A stretch of 64,000 bases of DNA from JASHVB01 sp035523995 (GTDB lineage: Bacteria > Pseudomonadota > Alphaproteobacteria > Acetobacterales > Acetobacteraceae). Positions within the stretch are counted from its first letter, which is position 1. Each line of letters begins with the position of its first letter. Of this stretch, positions 26,202-34,154 are shown one piece after another. Position numbers and translations under genes: made by a program. The stretch covers positions 31,432 to 95,431 of the forward strand of contig DATKPQ010000073.1 of assembly GCA_035523995.1 (NCBI GenBank). Direction: 5' to 3'. The notes under the pieces are model-generated. The model worked only from the letters and a program-made list of their open reading frames with translations, had not been told where the DNA came from and did no database searches.

Positions 26202-28661
26202 ATGGCCTTCATGTCCTATGCACCGAATTACGAAGATGTGATGCTGCATCGCGCCTTCAAGGATGTGAAGGCTGGCTTTTACATTGATGTGGTGGCTGGA
26301 AACCCATACACGGACTCGGTTACAAGAGCCTTCTACGATCGCGGTTGGCGCGGCATTAACATCGAGCCGCATCCGGACCGATTTGTGCATCTTTCTGCCG
26401 CACGCAGGCGGGATTTGAACATGCAGGTTGCGGTTGGTGCTGACGAGGGGCATGCCGCGTTGGTCGAAGGGGCCGACGGGTGCCTCGGAGGCCAGGGTGG
26501 CGCCTTCGATCCGCAGCATAGCGGCATCGATCATACATTTATCGAACGAACTGTTCCCCAGACGGCACTGAGGGAGATCTGTCGATTGCATGCGCCGCCG
26601 GAGGTGCATTTTCTCCGTATCGGCACGGGAGGCTGCGAAGGCAGCGTCCTTGCCGGCGCCGATTTCGAGGCATGCCGGCCGCATGTCGTCCTGGTGAACG
26701 CCACGGGCAAGTTGACTGCGGCCGAGAGTCCGGATTGGGAATCAATCTTGATCGGGGCGCGATATCAATTCGTCTGGTTCGACGGTTCGAATCGTTACTA
26801 CGTCGCCGAGGAACATCGGGAGACGCTCGGTCGCCATTTTCTTGCGCCGCCCAATGCGCGGGATCAGTTCCTGTGCGCCGGCGAGGTCGTTGCGTTGCGC
26901 GCAAGCGGCGTCGTGTCCAGCGACCCGGCGGTGCAAATGGCGGAAAGCGAAGCCCGGGTGGTGCGCGCCGAGCGCCGGGCGGCCGCCGAAAGGGCAGCGC
27001 GCGTGAGCGCCGAAATGCGAGCCGGCCGGGCCGAACTGGCTGGCCTCGCCGCGTTGACCGAAATTGCTGCCCTGCGTGCCAGCAAGTCATGGCGCATGAC
27101 AGCTCCCCTGCGCCGCTTGTCGTGGGCGTTGCAGCGCTCAGGGCGCGCGACTGAATCAGGGGGCTCCGGAGCCGCGACGGACCTGGCAGCGATCCGCCGG
27201 CGGACATTGTACGTCGAATGCACCCACACTTATTTCAGCGACGTGAATACGGGAATCCAGCGCGTGGTCCGCAACGTGCTGCGGTATGCACCGGAGATCG
27301 CTGATCGCTTTGGTTTTGACGTCGTCCCGATCATCGTCGATGGTGGCCGTTTCGTTACTGCCGATGTGAGCGTTGTCCTGGCTGACAAGCAGCGGCAATT
27401 GCTGGAACGCTTGCAACACGAGCCAACCGTTCCGGATGAGGAGCAGATGGCCCAGCCGATGGTGAGGCTGCGGCGCAGGCTGCTGCGGTTTGGCCGACCG
27501 GCGTGGCGGGCGTCCATCTGGGCGCTGGCGAGACTGCTGCCCTTTGAATCGGTCAAGCAATTTCTTTACGCGCCGCCCAGCCGCTTCGGGTTGGCAGGAT
27601 GCATCGTGTTCCCGTGGCGCTTCGCGCGATCCGGCTTCCGCTTGGAACGTCGGATCCAGTCGCAGATGAGCCCTGATCTGGATCAACAGTCGCTGTCGGC
27701 CGCCGACGCATTGCTGCTGCTCGATTCGTCCTGGCATTTGCCGGTTTGGCCAGCAGTCCAGCGCTTCAGGTCGCGTGGCGGAATGGTGATCGGCGTCGCT
27801 TACGATTTGATTCCGATCAGCCATCCCGATGCCTGTGTGCCGGAACTGGTGGCCTGCTTTGACCAATGGCTCAATCTGATTGCTTCCGAGGCAGACGCTT
27901 TCGTTACGATATCAAGGTCAACCGCCAAAGCGTTGAAGGAATTCCTGGCCCACGAGAACAGATGTGGGCGGCGTCTGCCGCCGGTTGCGCATTTCTATCT
28001 CGGTTCCGAGCTCGATTTCCATTCGGGTGAGCATGAGGTGCGGCCTGCCATCAAGGGCGTGTTCGACACGAATGAGCATGTCTATCTGATGGTCGGTTCA
28101 ATCGAGCCGAGAAAGAAACACGCCTTCGTCCTGGAGGCGTTCGACCGCTATTGGTCTGCCGGCGGAAAGGGCCGCCTTGTCATCATCGGGCGCCAGGGCT
28201 GGCGGACCGAGGACGTTCTTGAGCGGATCGCCAGTCATCCAGAGCATGAAAAGCGATTGCATCTGGTCCGGGATGCCACCGATTCCGAACTGGATCATGC
28301 GTACCGGAATGCGTCGGCGCTGATCATCGCATCGGAGATCGAGGGCTTCGGCCTGCCGGTTGTCGAAGCGTTTCAGCGCGGCCTGCCTGTGCTGTGCAGC
28401 GATATTCCGGTATTCCGCGAGATCGCCGAAGGCCGCGCGACATTTTTCAGCCTCGAAGACCCGGACTGTCTGGTTTATGCGATCCGTGAATTCACGCTGG
28501 CACATGACGCGACCAAGCGCCAGGAGCGAAATCCCGTGGCCTGGCTCTCCTGGCGGGAAAGCACAGAGCAATTGTTTGCTGCCATGGCGCCGTTCCTGGG
28601 CTGCGTGCCCGAGATGGAAGACGAGGCCGAACGCGTGCCCGTACTGTCCGCGGCCGACTGA
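26202..28661 (+). CDS. Fused FkbM-type methyltransferase and glycosyltransferase
   Basis: An 819-residue, two-domain protein. Residues 1-235 follow the FkbM methyltransferase pattern: SYAPNYEDVMLHRAF, SVTRAFYDRGWRGINIEPHP, and the late VWFDGSNRYYV. The SAM loop is altered: D-V-G-A-N-x-P in relatives is D29-V-V-A-G-N-P35 here. Residues 240-325 are an Ala/Arg/Glu-rich coiled coil ending in SWRMTAPLRRLS. Residues 333-810 form a GT4 domain: TGIQRVVRNVLRY, GSIEPRKKHAFVLEAF, VIIGRQGW, and EIEGFGLPVVEAF (E-x7-E). It likely adds and perhaps methylates a terminal residue of the rhamnose polymer. The start at 26202 opens the conserved region. Confidence 0.78.
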   Translation: MAFMSYAPNYEDVMLHRAFKDVKAGFYIDVVAGNPYTDSVTRAFYDRGWRGINIEPHPDRFVHLSAARRRDLNMQVAVGADEGHAALVEGADGCLGGQGGAFDPQHSGIDHTFIERTVPQTALREICRLHAPPEVHFLRIGTGGCEGSVLAGADFEACRPHVVLVNATGKLTAAESPDWESILIGARYQFVWFDGSNRYYVAEEHRETLGRHFLAPPNARDQFLCAGEVVALRASGVVSSDPAVQMAESEARVVRAERRAAAERAARVSAEMRAGRAELAGLAALTEIAALRASKSWRMTAPLRRLSWALQRSGRATESGGSGAATDLAAIRRRTLYVECTHTYFSDVNTGIQRVVRNVLRYAPEIADRFGFDVVPIIVDGGRFVTADVSVVLADKQRQLLERLQHEPTVPDEEQMAQPMVRLRRRLLRFGRPAWRASIWALARLLPFESVKQFLYAPPSRFGLAGCIVFPWRFARSGFRLERRIQSQMSPDLDQQSLSAADALLLLDSSWHLPVWPAVQRFRSRGGMVIGVAYDLIPISHPDACVPELVACFDQWLNLIASEADAFVTISRSTAKALKEFLAHENRCGRRLPPVAHFYLGSELDFHSGEHEVRPAIKGVFDTNEHVYLMVGSIEPRKKHAFVLEAFDRYWSAGGKGRLVIIGRQGWRTEDVLERIASHPEHEKRLHLVRDATDSELDHAYRNASALIIASEIEGFGLPVVEAFQRGLPVLCSDIPVFREIAEGRATFFSLEDPDCLVYAIREFTLAHDATKRQERNPVAWLSWRESTEQLFAAMAPFLGCVPEMEDEAERVPVLSAAD

Positions 28662-28720
28662 CGCGGGCTGCCGACGGGTGTAGAGTCGCCCCGTACAGCA
28701 GAAGCACGCCAGGTGCAGCT

Positions 28721-30052
28721 ATGACCTTCCGCCAACTCCGCCTCGGCGCTTTCATGCGCCCCACCACGATCCACACGGCCGCCTGGCGCTATCCTGGCGG
28801 CTACCCTGACGCCAACTTCAACCTCGACCATCTGAAACGCTTCATCCGCACCCTGGAGCGCGGCAAGTTCGACGCGTTCTTCATGGCCGACCACCTGGCC
28901 GTGCTGAACATGCCGATGAACGCATTGATGCGCTCCCACACCGTAACCTCTTTCGAGCCCTTCACCCTGCTCTCGGCGCTGGCGATGGTGACAGACCACA
29001 TCGGCCTGATCGCCACCGGGTCCACGACATTCGACCTGCCGTATCACGTCGCCCGCCGTTTCGCCTCGCTCGACCACATCAGCAACGGCCGGGCCGGCTG
29101 GAACATCGTCACCACGTCGAACCCCGATGCGGCGCTGAACTTCGGCCTGGAAGAGCATATGGAGCATGCGGAACGTTATCGCCGCGCCCGCGAGTTCTAC
29201 GACGTGGTGACCGGCCTGTGGGACAGTTGGGCGGAAGACGCGTTCATCCGCGACACTGCGGCTGGCATCTATTTCGATCCCGACCGCATGCACGTGCTGA
29301 ACCACCAAGGCGAACACTATAAGGTGCGCGGCCCGCTGAACATCGCTCGACCGGTGCAAGGCTGGCCGGTGATCGTGCAAGCCGGCGCATCGGACGACGG
29401 CCGGCAGCTTGCCGCGGAAACCGCCGAGGCGATCTTCGCCGGCACCGGCAGCATCGACGGTGCTCGCGAATTCTACGCCGACGTGAAAGGGCGCATGGCA
29501 CGTCTCGGCCGCGACCCGGATCATCTGAAGATCCTGCCTGGTGCCTTCGTCGTGGTCGGCGACTCGCTGGCGGAAGCGCAGGAGAAGCGTGCGGTGCTTG
29601 ATAGCCTGGTGCACTACGACAGCGCGATCGCCTCGCTGTCGATCGCACTCGGCACCGACGCCTCGCGCTTCGATCCCGATGGCCCGCTGCCGGATATCCC
29701 GGAAAGCAACGCCAGTAAGAGCGGCCGCGAACGCGCCATCAATCTGGCGCAGCGCGAAAATCTGACGGTACGCCAGCTTGCCCAGCGGCTGGGCGGATAT
29801 GGGGGGCCGGCAATCCTTGGCACGCCGGCAATGATCGCGGACCAGATGCAGGAATGGCTGGAAACCCAAGCCTGCGACGGGTTCAACATCATGTTCCCGT
29901 ACCTGCCGGGGGGGCTGGACGATTTCGTCGATCGCGTGGTACCGGAACTGCAACGGCGCGGCTTGTTCCGCACGGAGTACGAAGGTGCCACTCTGCGCGA
30001 AAATTTGGGCCTGCCGAGGCCCGAGAACCGGTTCTTCCAGACCCAGCGGTAG
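28721..30052 (+). CDS. LLM-class flavin-dependent monooxygenase (NtaA/DszA type)
   Basis: A 443-residue TIM-barrel oxidoreductase using reduced FMN. It opens with RLGAFMRPTTIHTAAWRYPG and carries KFDAFFMADHLAVL, FDLPYHVARRFASLDHISNG, AGWNIVTTSNPDAALNFG, IVQAGASDDGRQLAAETAE and a C-terminal GFNIMFPYLPGGLDDFVD. This matches the NtaA/SnaA/DszA branch, which oxidises nitrilotriacetate-, EDTA- or sulfone-type substrates with a separate flavin reductase. The substrate is unknown. It stands alone between the glycosyltransferase operon and a convergent nadX-mobA operon and has no flavin reductase partner nearby. Confidence 0.85.
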   Translation: MTFRQLRLGAFMRPTTIHTAAWRYPGGYPDANFNLDHLKRFIRTLERGKFDAFFMADHLAVLNMPMNALMRSHTVTSFEPFTLLSALAMVTDHIGLIATGSTTFDLPYHVARRFASLDHISNGRAGWNIVTTSNPDAALNFGLEEHMEHAERYRRAREFYDVVTGLWDSWAEDAFIRDTAAGIYFDPDRMHVLNHQGEHYKVRGPLNIARPVQGWPVIVQAGASDDGRQLAAETAEAIFAGTGSIDGAREFYADVKGRMARLGRDPDHLKILPGAFVVVGDSLAEAQEKRAVLDSLVHYDSAIASLSIALGTDASRFDPDGPLPDIPESNASKSGRERAINLAQRENLTVRQLAQRLGGYGGPAILGTPAMIADQMQEWLETQACDGFNIMFPYLPGGLDDFVDRVVPELQRRGLFRTEYEGATLRENLGLPRPENRFFQTQR

Positions 30053-30069
30053 AGAGGCGAGCCCGAAAC

Positions 30070-30873
30070 CTAACTGCCGACCTTCAGCGTAGATACCAGG
30101 CCACGCAGGCAACTCAGCACCGAAAGCGGTGTCAGTTTGCCGGTGCGAGGGTTCTCTTCGCTGGGGACATTCTCGATGGTCATGGTGAAGCGAGCCGTTT
30201 CCGCTTCCACCTGGATCGTATGTGTGTTGCGGGTGACGCCAGGATCCGCCCAGATCTGCACACGCGTCCGCGCCGGACCGATTCCGGCCAATGCCAACGC
30301 TGCAGCGACGTTCACGTTGGCCGGGAAGCCGGCGGCGGCGTCGAACGCGTTGCCTTCGAAAACCATCAGGGGATCAGCCAATCCCGTTACGTCGATGTCA
30401 TGGCGGATCAAGTACGGCGCGCCCGACAGGCCGGCCGGCGGCTTGCGCGTAACGATGGTGACGCTATCGACCGGCCCCTCCGCGGCCGCGCGCACTGCGT
30501 CCAGGCCGAGCAATGCCCCCGTGGGCACCACGATACGGGCGCCGGTCGCTTTGGCGCGGCTCACCAGATGCATGCGTGGCAGCAGCGCACCCACCGAGGC
30601 GGGCACAAACACCCGTCCTTCCTCAATCGCGGCATAAGCGATGCTCTCGAACATAGCGGCGGGGGCGGCTTCTACCACGATGTCCGCCTCGGCCAGCGCC
30701 TCGACCGGTACGATCCGGGGCTTGTGGCGAAAGCGCGCCAGGTTCGCATTGGCCTTGTCATGGTCGCGGGCAGCGACTGCGATCAGCGACAGGCCGTCCA
30801 CGCCGCCATCCAGCGCGCGTGCCAGCGGCAGACCGATCGCTCCAAGGCCGGCGATCGCGACAGTCTGTGTCAT
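30070..30873 (-). CDS. nadX: Aspartate dehydrogenase-like protein
   Basis: A 267-residue NAD(P)-dependent protein. Rossmann loop: TVAIAGLGAIGLPLARAL. Then EADIVVEAAP, VPASVGALLP, GARIVVPTGALLGLDAV, and the C-terminal domain with NAFDAAAGFPANVNVAAALALAG, which contains residues shared by the aspartate dehydrogenase family (Pfam DUF108/NAD-binding 3). The enzyme converts aspartate to iminoaspartate, feeding NAD synthesis, or runs as an amino acid dehydrogenase. Overlap with mobA start (four bases). Naming as nadX is by family; kinetic role unproven. Confidence 0.8.
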   Translation of the reverse strand: MTQTVAIAGLGAIGLPLARALDGGVDGLSLIAVAARDHDKANANLARFRHKPRIVPVEALAEADIVVEAAPAAMFESIAYAAIEEGRVFVPASVGALLPRMHLVSRAKATGARIVVPTGALLGLDAVRAAAEGPVDSVTIVTRKPPAGLSGAPYLIRHDIDVTGLADPLMVFEGNAFDAAAGFPANVNVAAALALAGIGPARTRVQIWADPGVTRNTHTIQVEAETARFTMTIENVPSEENPRTGKLTPLSVLSCLRGLVSTLKVGS

Positions 30874-31466
30874 GCCATGCCCCTCTCCGACGGCGGCGCC
30901 AATGCACGCGCCATCGCCAGGTCTTCCCCGGTGTTGACGTTCAGGAACGGGTCCCACTTTCCCACCGGGAAATCAACCGTGCGCATGCGGATTTGCTGCG
31001 CGAAGCGGAGGACCGCGCGGGGGCCCGGTGCTGCAAGCAAGCGGCGGAGATCCTCGCGGCACGGGACGGGCCAAAGTGCGACCAGATGGTGGACGTGGCC
31101 GTTGCTGGCAGCGCAGGCGGGCGGAGGGGTCAATGCGGCGGCCAGGCCTTGAGGAACGAAGGGCGTGTCGCCAGGTACGGTCAGCAGCGCGCCGGCGCCA
31201 ATGGTGACGGCCCAGTCCAGCCCGGCCAGCACGCCGGCGAGCGGGCCTTGGCCGGCGAAAGCGCCGTCCGCCAGCACGGGCAGATTGAAAACGGCAAACC
31301 GCGCGGGGTCGCCGTTGGCGTTGACGGCGAGTGCGTCGGTTTCGCTCTGTAGCGTCGCAATGATGCGCGCCAGCATTGTCGCGGCGCCGACGTGGAGCAG
31401 GGGCTTGTCGCCGCCGCCGAGACGGCTGGCCCGGCCGCCGGCCAGGATTACGCCGGCGATACGCAT
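30870..31466 (-). CDS. mobA: Molybdenum cofactor guanylyltransferase-type protein
   Basis: A 198-residue nucleotidyltransferase with the MobA loop ILAGGRASRLGGGDKPLL, which binds GTP, and GALLTVPGDTPFVP, the Asp of the metal site. The C-terminal KWDPFLNVNTGEDLAMA fits the family end. MobA attaches GMP to molybdopterin to make the bis-MGD cofactor of DMSO-reductase-type enzymes. It overlaps both neighbours (four bases with nadX, 19 bases with the upstream methyltransferase-like gene), so all three are translated together. A different Mo nucleotidyltransferase domain is encoded at 57.1-58.7 kb. Confidence 0.87.
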   Translation of the reverse strand: MRIAGVILAGGRASRLGGGDKPLLHVGAATMLARIIATLQSETDALAVNANGDPARFAVFNLPVLADGAFAGQGPLAGVLAGLDWAVTIGAGALLTVPGDTPFVPQGLAAALTPPPACAASNGHVHHLVALWPVPCREDLRRLLAAPGPRAVLRFAQQIRMRTVDFPVGKWDPFLNVNTGEDLAMARALAPPSERGMA

Positions 31467-32161
31467 GGCGAGAGTGGTGGCGCGGACGCTGCTGGTGGCC
31501 AAGCCACATAGATGGTGTGGAGCGGGTCGTCGGCGACGCCGCGCGCTGGGACATCATGCGCCTGATGTCGGAAACCGGCAGCGTGCAGCCTGGCCGCAAA
31601 GTTGGGGGAACGGTCGGCCGACCATACCGCCAGCACGCCGTCAGGGCGCAGGGCGCGTCGAATGCGAGCGAGCCCCTCGGCGGCATACAACGCGGTGTTG
31701 TTTGGAAGCATGACAGCATCAGGACCGTTATCGGTGTCGAGCAGGACGGCGTGGAACGAGGAGGGGGAGGTGCCGTCGAGCAAGGCGGCAACGTCAGCGC
31801 AGGCGATGGTGACGCGCGGATCCTCGAGGGGGCGATTGGCGACGGTGGCGAGAAGGCCACGGTTCCACGCGATGATCTCGGGGATCAGCTCGGCGATGGT
31901 GATGCAGGCGTCCGGCGACGCGCGGTCCAGCACGGCGCGCAGCGTGTAGCCGAAGCCAAGGCCGCCGATGAGAATGGCGGGGGCAGGAGACGCGAGCTGT
32001 GCGCAGGCCAGGGCGGCCAAGGCTTCCTCGGAATGGTGCGCGCGGTTGGACATCAGGTCCCAGCCATTGCAGCGAAGCTCGACGCAGCCGGCGCGTTCGC
32101 GCAGGACCAGCAGGTCACCGGAGGCCGTGTCGGCGCGCGCGAGTTCGGTCCAGGAAGACAT
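31448..32161 (-). CDS. Spermidine synthase-like methyltransferase-fold protein
   Basis: A 237-residue protein with a SAM-type Rossmann core: AILIGGLGFGYTLRAVLD (nucleotide loop), ITIAELIPEIIAWNR (acidic ribose-binding residue), VTIACADVAALL and AVLLDTDNGPDA. This pattern fits the spermidine synthase-like superfamily; the aminopropyl-transfer Asp-x-x-Asp pair is not obvious, so a different methyl- or alkyl-transfer is possible. The ATG at 32161 begins MSSWTELARA. It is the first gene of the mobA-nadX operon and is divergent from the sugar importer permease gene. Confidence 0.7.
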   Translation of the reverse strand: MSSWTELARADTASGDLLVLRERAGCVELRCNGWDLMSNRAHHSEEALAALACAQLASPAPAILIGGLGFGYTLRAVLDRASPDACITIAELIPEIIAWNRGLLATVANRPLEDPRVTIACADVAALLDGTSPSSFHAVLLDTDNGPDAVMLPNNTALYAAEGLARIRRALRPDGVLAVWSADRSPNFAARLHAAGFRHQAHDVPARGVADDPLHTIYVAWPPAASAPPLSPCVSPA

Positions 32162-32399
32162 GGGGCATTGGTAGACCGATGCGGCAGGGGTGGGGAGGGC
32201 GTGGACCGTTCGAACCATCTACCGAACCATCGGGCCGTGTGCTGCCGCCAGCATTCCGGCGCCAACCGAAACGGGAACGATGTTCACGCACGAAGCCCGT
32301 CTTGTAAAACCGCGATAGTGTCATCTGATCGCAATGTTCCCGTCACACGCCCGTCACCACCCCCCGCCTATCACCGCCCGGATCGATGCCGTGTCCCCG

Positions 32400-33332
32400 A
32401 TGAGCAGTACCACCACAGCGATTGACGCCGTGCCGCGCCCAACAGTCGCCGCACGGCGCCGCGCCCGCGCGCGGCCCGCGTTCGTCACGGCCGCCTTGCT
32501 CAGCCCATCCGCGCTGTTGCTCCTGGTCTTCACCTACTGGCCGGTGCTGCAGGTTCTGGTTTCCTCCTTTACAATCCGTAACTTCGACAGCACCGCGCAC
32601 TGGGGACTCGGCAACTACGCACGCCTGCTCGCTGACCCGCACTTCGCACGCGCGGTCATCAACAACTTGATGTACGCCGCTGGGACCATCATCCCCAGCC
32701 TGACGCTGGCCCTGCTGTTCGCGCTCGGCCTTCGTGAGACCACCCGCTTCACCACGATTCTACGGACATTGATCGCGCTGCCGCTGCTGATCCCGCTGGT
32801 TGCCGCCGCCGCCCTGTTCATTTTCATCTTTCTGCCGGGCGGCGGCTTACTGGATTATTATTTGACAAAGGTTGGCATCTCGCAAACCAACTGGATCGGC
32901 GATCCGTCCCTGGCGCTCGGCTCCATCATCGCCATCACAGTCTGGAAGAATACCGGCTACTACATGCTGTTCTTTCTCGCGGGCCTGGCCGGCATTCCGC
33001 AGGATTTTCTCGACGCCGCGAAGATCGACGGTGCCCGTGCAGTGGCCCGATTCCGGCACGTCACGCTGCCGCTGCTGATGCCGACGCTAGGCTTCGTGCT
33101 GGTGATCGCTCTGCTGAACGTGTTGACCCAGGTGGACCACGTCATTGTCATGACTCAGGGAGGCCCGGACGACGCGACCGCGCTGGTACTCTTCTATATC
33201 TACCAGCAGGCACACCAGAATTTCGATACCGGCCTGGCATCGGCCGCCACCGTGGTCAGCGTCACCTTCCTGTTCGCGCTGTCCTTCGTTTCGCTGCGTA
33301 CGCTGGAGCGAGGCACGCATTATGAAAGCTGA
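32400..33332 (+). CDS. Sugar/glycerophosphate ABC permease (MalF/UgpA type)
   Basis: A 310-residue inner-membrane protein with six main helices. The cytoplasmic coupling motif is visible as DAAKIDGARAVARFRHV followed by TLPLLMP (EAA-like loop, residues about 205-230). An Arg-rich N-terminal tail precedes the first helix. Together with the next two genes it forms a CUT1-type importer; the binding protein most resembles UgpB, so glycerol-3-phosphate or a glycerophosphodiester is the best guess. No ATPase gene is adjacent, so the complex must use a shared MsmX/UgpC-like ATPase encoded elsewhere. Overlaps the next gene by 11 bases. Confidence 0.85.
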   Translation: MSSTTTAIDAVPRPTVAARRRARARPAFVTAALLSPSALLLLVFTYWPVLQVLVSSFTIRNFDSTAHWGLGNYARLLADPHFARAVINNLMYAAGTIIPSLTLALLFALGLRETTRFTTILRTLIALPLLIPLVAAAALFIFIFLPGGGLLDYYLTKVGISQTNWIGDPSLALGSIIAITVWKNTGYYMLFFLAGLAGIPQDFLDAAKIDGARAVARFRHVTLPLLMPTLGFVLVIALLNVLTQVDHVIVMTQGGPDDATALVLFYIYQQAHQNFDTGLASAATVVSVTFLFALSFVSLRTLERGTHYES

Positions 33333-34143
33333 CCGCTTTCTGGTTCTGCTGCTTCTGCTGGCCACGGCATTGCTCTGGGCGACACCCTTCGCCTGGATGG
33401 CGGTGGCAAGCCTGCGCCCCAATGCCGCGGGAGCCGCCGATATCGGTTCGCTTTTTCCCCACGGCCCGTTCATCCTGGCGAACTTTGGCGAGGCGTGGTC
33501 TGAGGGGAATTTCCCACTCTGGTACCTGAACACGGTCCTGCTGTGCGGCGGATTGCTGACGGTGCAATGCATCACGGTGAGCCTTGCCGGCTATGCCTTC
33601 GCGCGTCTTACGTTCCCTGGCCGCAACGTACTGTTCTACTTGTTTCTGTTGCAGCTCATGCTGGTGCCGCCGATCCTGATCGTGCCCAACATGACGACGC
33701 TGATCCAATTGCACCTGTACGACACGCTTGCGGGCGTCGCCGCGCCCTATGCTGCCTCGGCGTTCGGCACGTTCCTGATGCGCCAGACCTTCCGGACCAT
33801 CCCGCGCGACTATGAGGAGGCGGCGATGATCGACGGCGCGTCGGTTCTGACGCTGATCTTTCGCGTATTGCTGCCGCTGGCGCGGCCCGGGTTGATTGCC
33901 TACGCCATCGTCTCTGTCACCACGCACTGGAACGAGTTCCTGTGGCCGTTGATGGCGACCTCGTCGCCATCCACGCAAGTGCTGACCGTAGGACTGGCAT
34001 CGTTCACGTCAGGCGCGGAGGCAGGCTCCGACTGGGGTGTGATGGCCGCCGGCACGTTCTTCGTCGCGGCACCACTGCTGGTGGTGTTTGTGGCGTTCCA
34101 GCGGCGCTTCGTCGCCAGTTTCACCTTCTCGGGGATAAAATAG
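33322..34143 (+). CDS. Sugar/glycerophosphate ABC permease (MalG/UgpE type)
   Basis: A 273-residue six-helix permease, partner of the previous gene. The EAA loop is DYEEAAMIDGASVLTLIFRV followed by LPLARPG, and TVLLCGGLLTVQCITVSLAG is the conserved third helix. It forms the second half of the transport channel. The start (TATGAAAGCTG) lies inside the upstream permease gene, and the binding-protein gene starts 11 bases after its stop, showing one operon. Confidence 0.87.
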   Translation: MKADRFLVLLLLLATALLWATPFAWMAVASLRPNAAGAADIGSLFPHGPFILANFGEAWSEGNFPLWYLNTVLLCGGLLTVQCITVSLAGYAFARLTFPGRNVLFYLFLLQLMLVPPILIVPNMTTLIQLHLYDTLAGVAAPYAASAFGTFLMRQTFRTIPRDYEEAAMIDGASVLTLIFRVLLPLARPGLIAYAIVSVTTHWNEFLWPLMATSSPSTQVLTVGLASFTSGAEAGSDWGVMAAGTFFVAAPLLVVFVAFQRRFVASFTFSGIK

Positions 34144-34154
34144 GGGAGACAAGC

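Noticed and set aside
28475..30112. A 545-codon minus-strand frame opposite the flavin monooxygenase gene
   Set aside because: Shadow of the coding strand; no motif, and it also crosses the end of the glycosyltransferase fusion gene.
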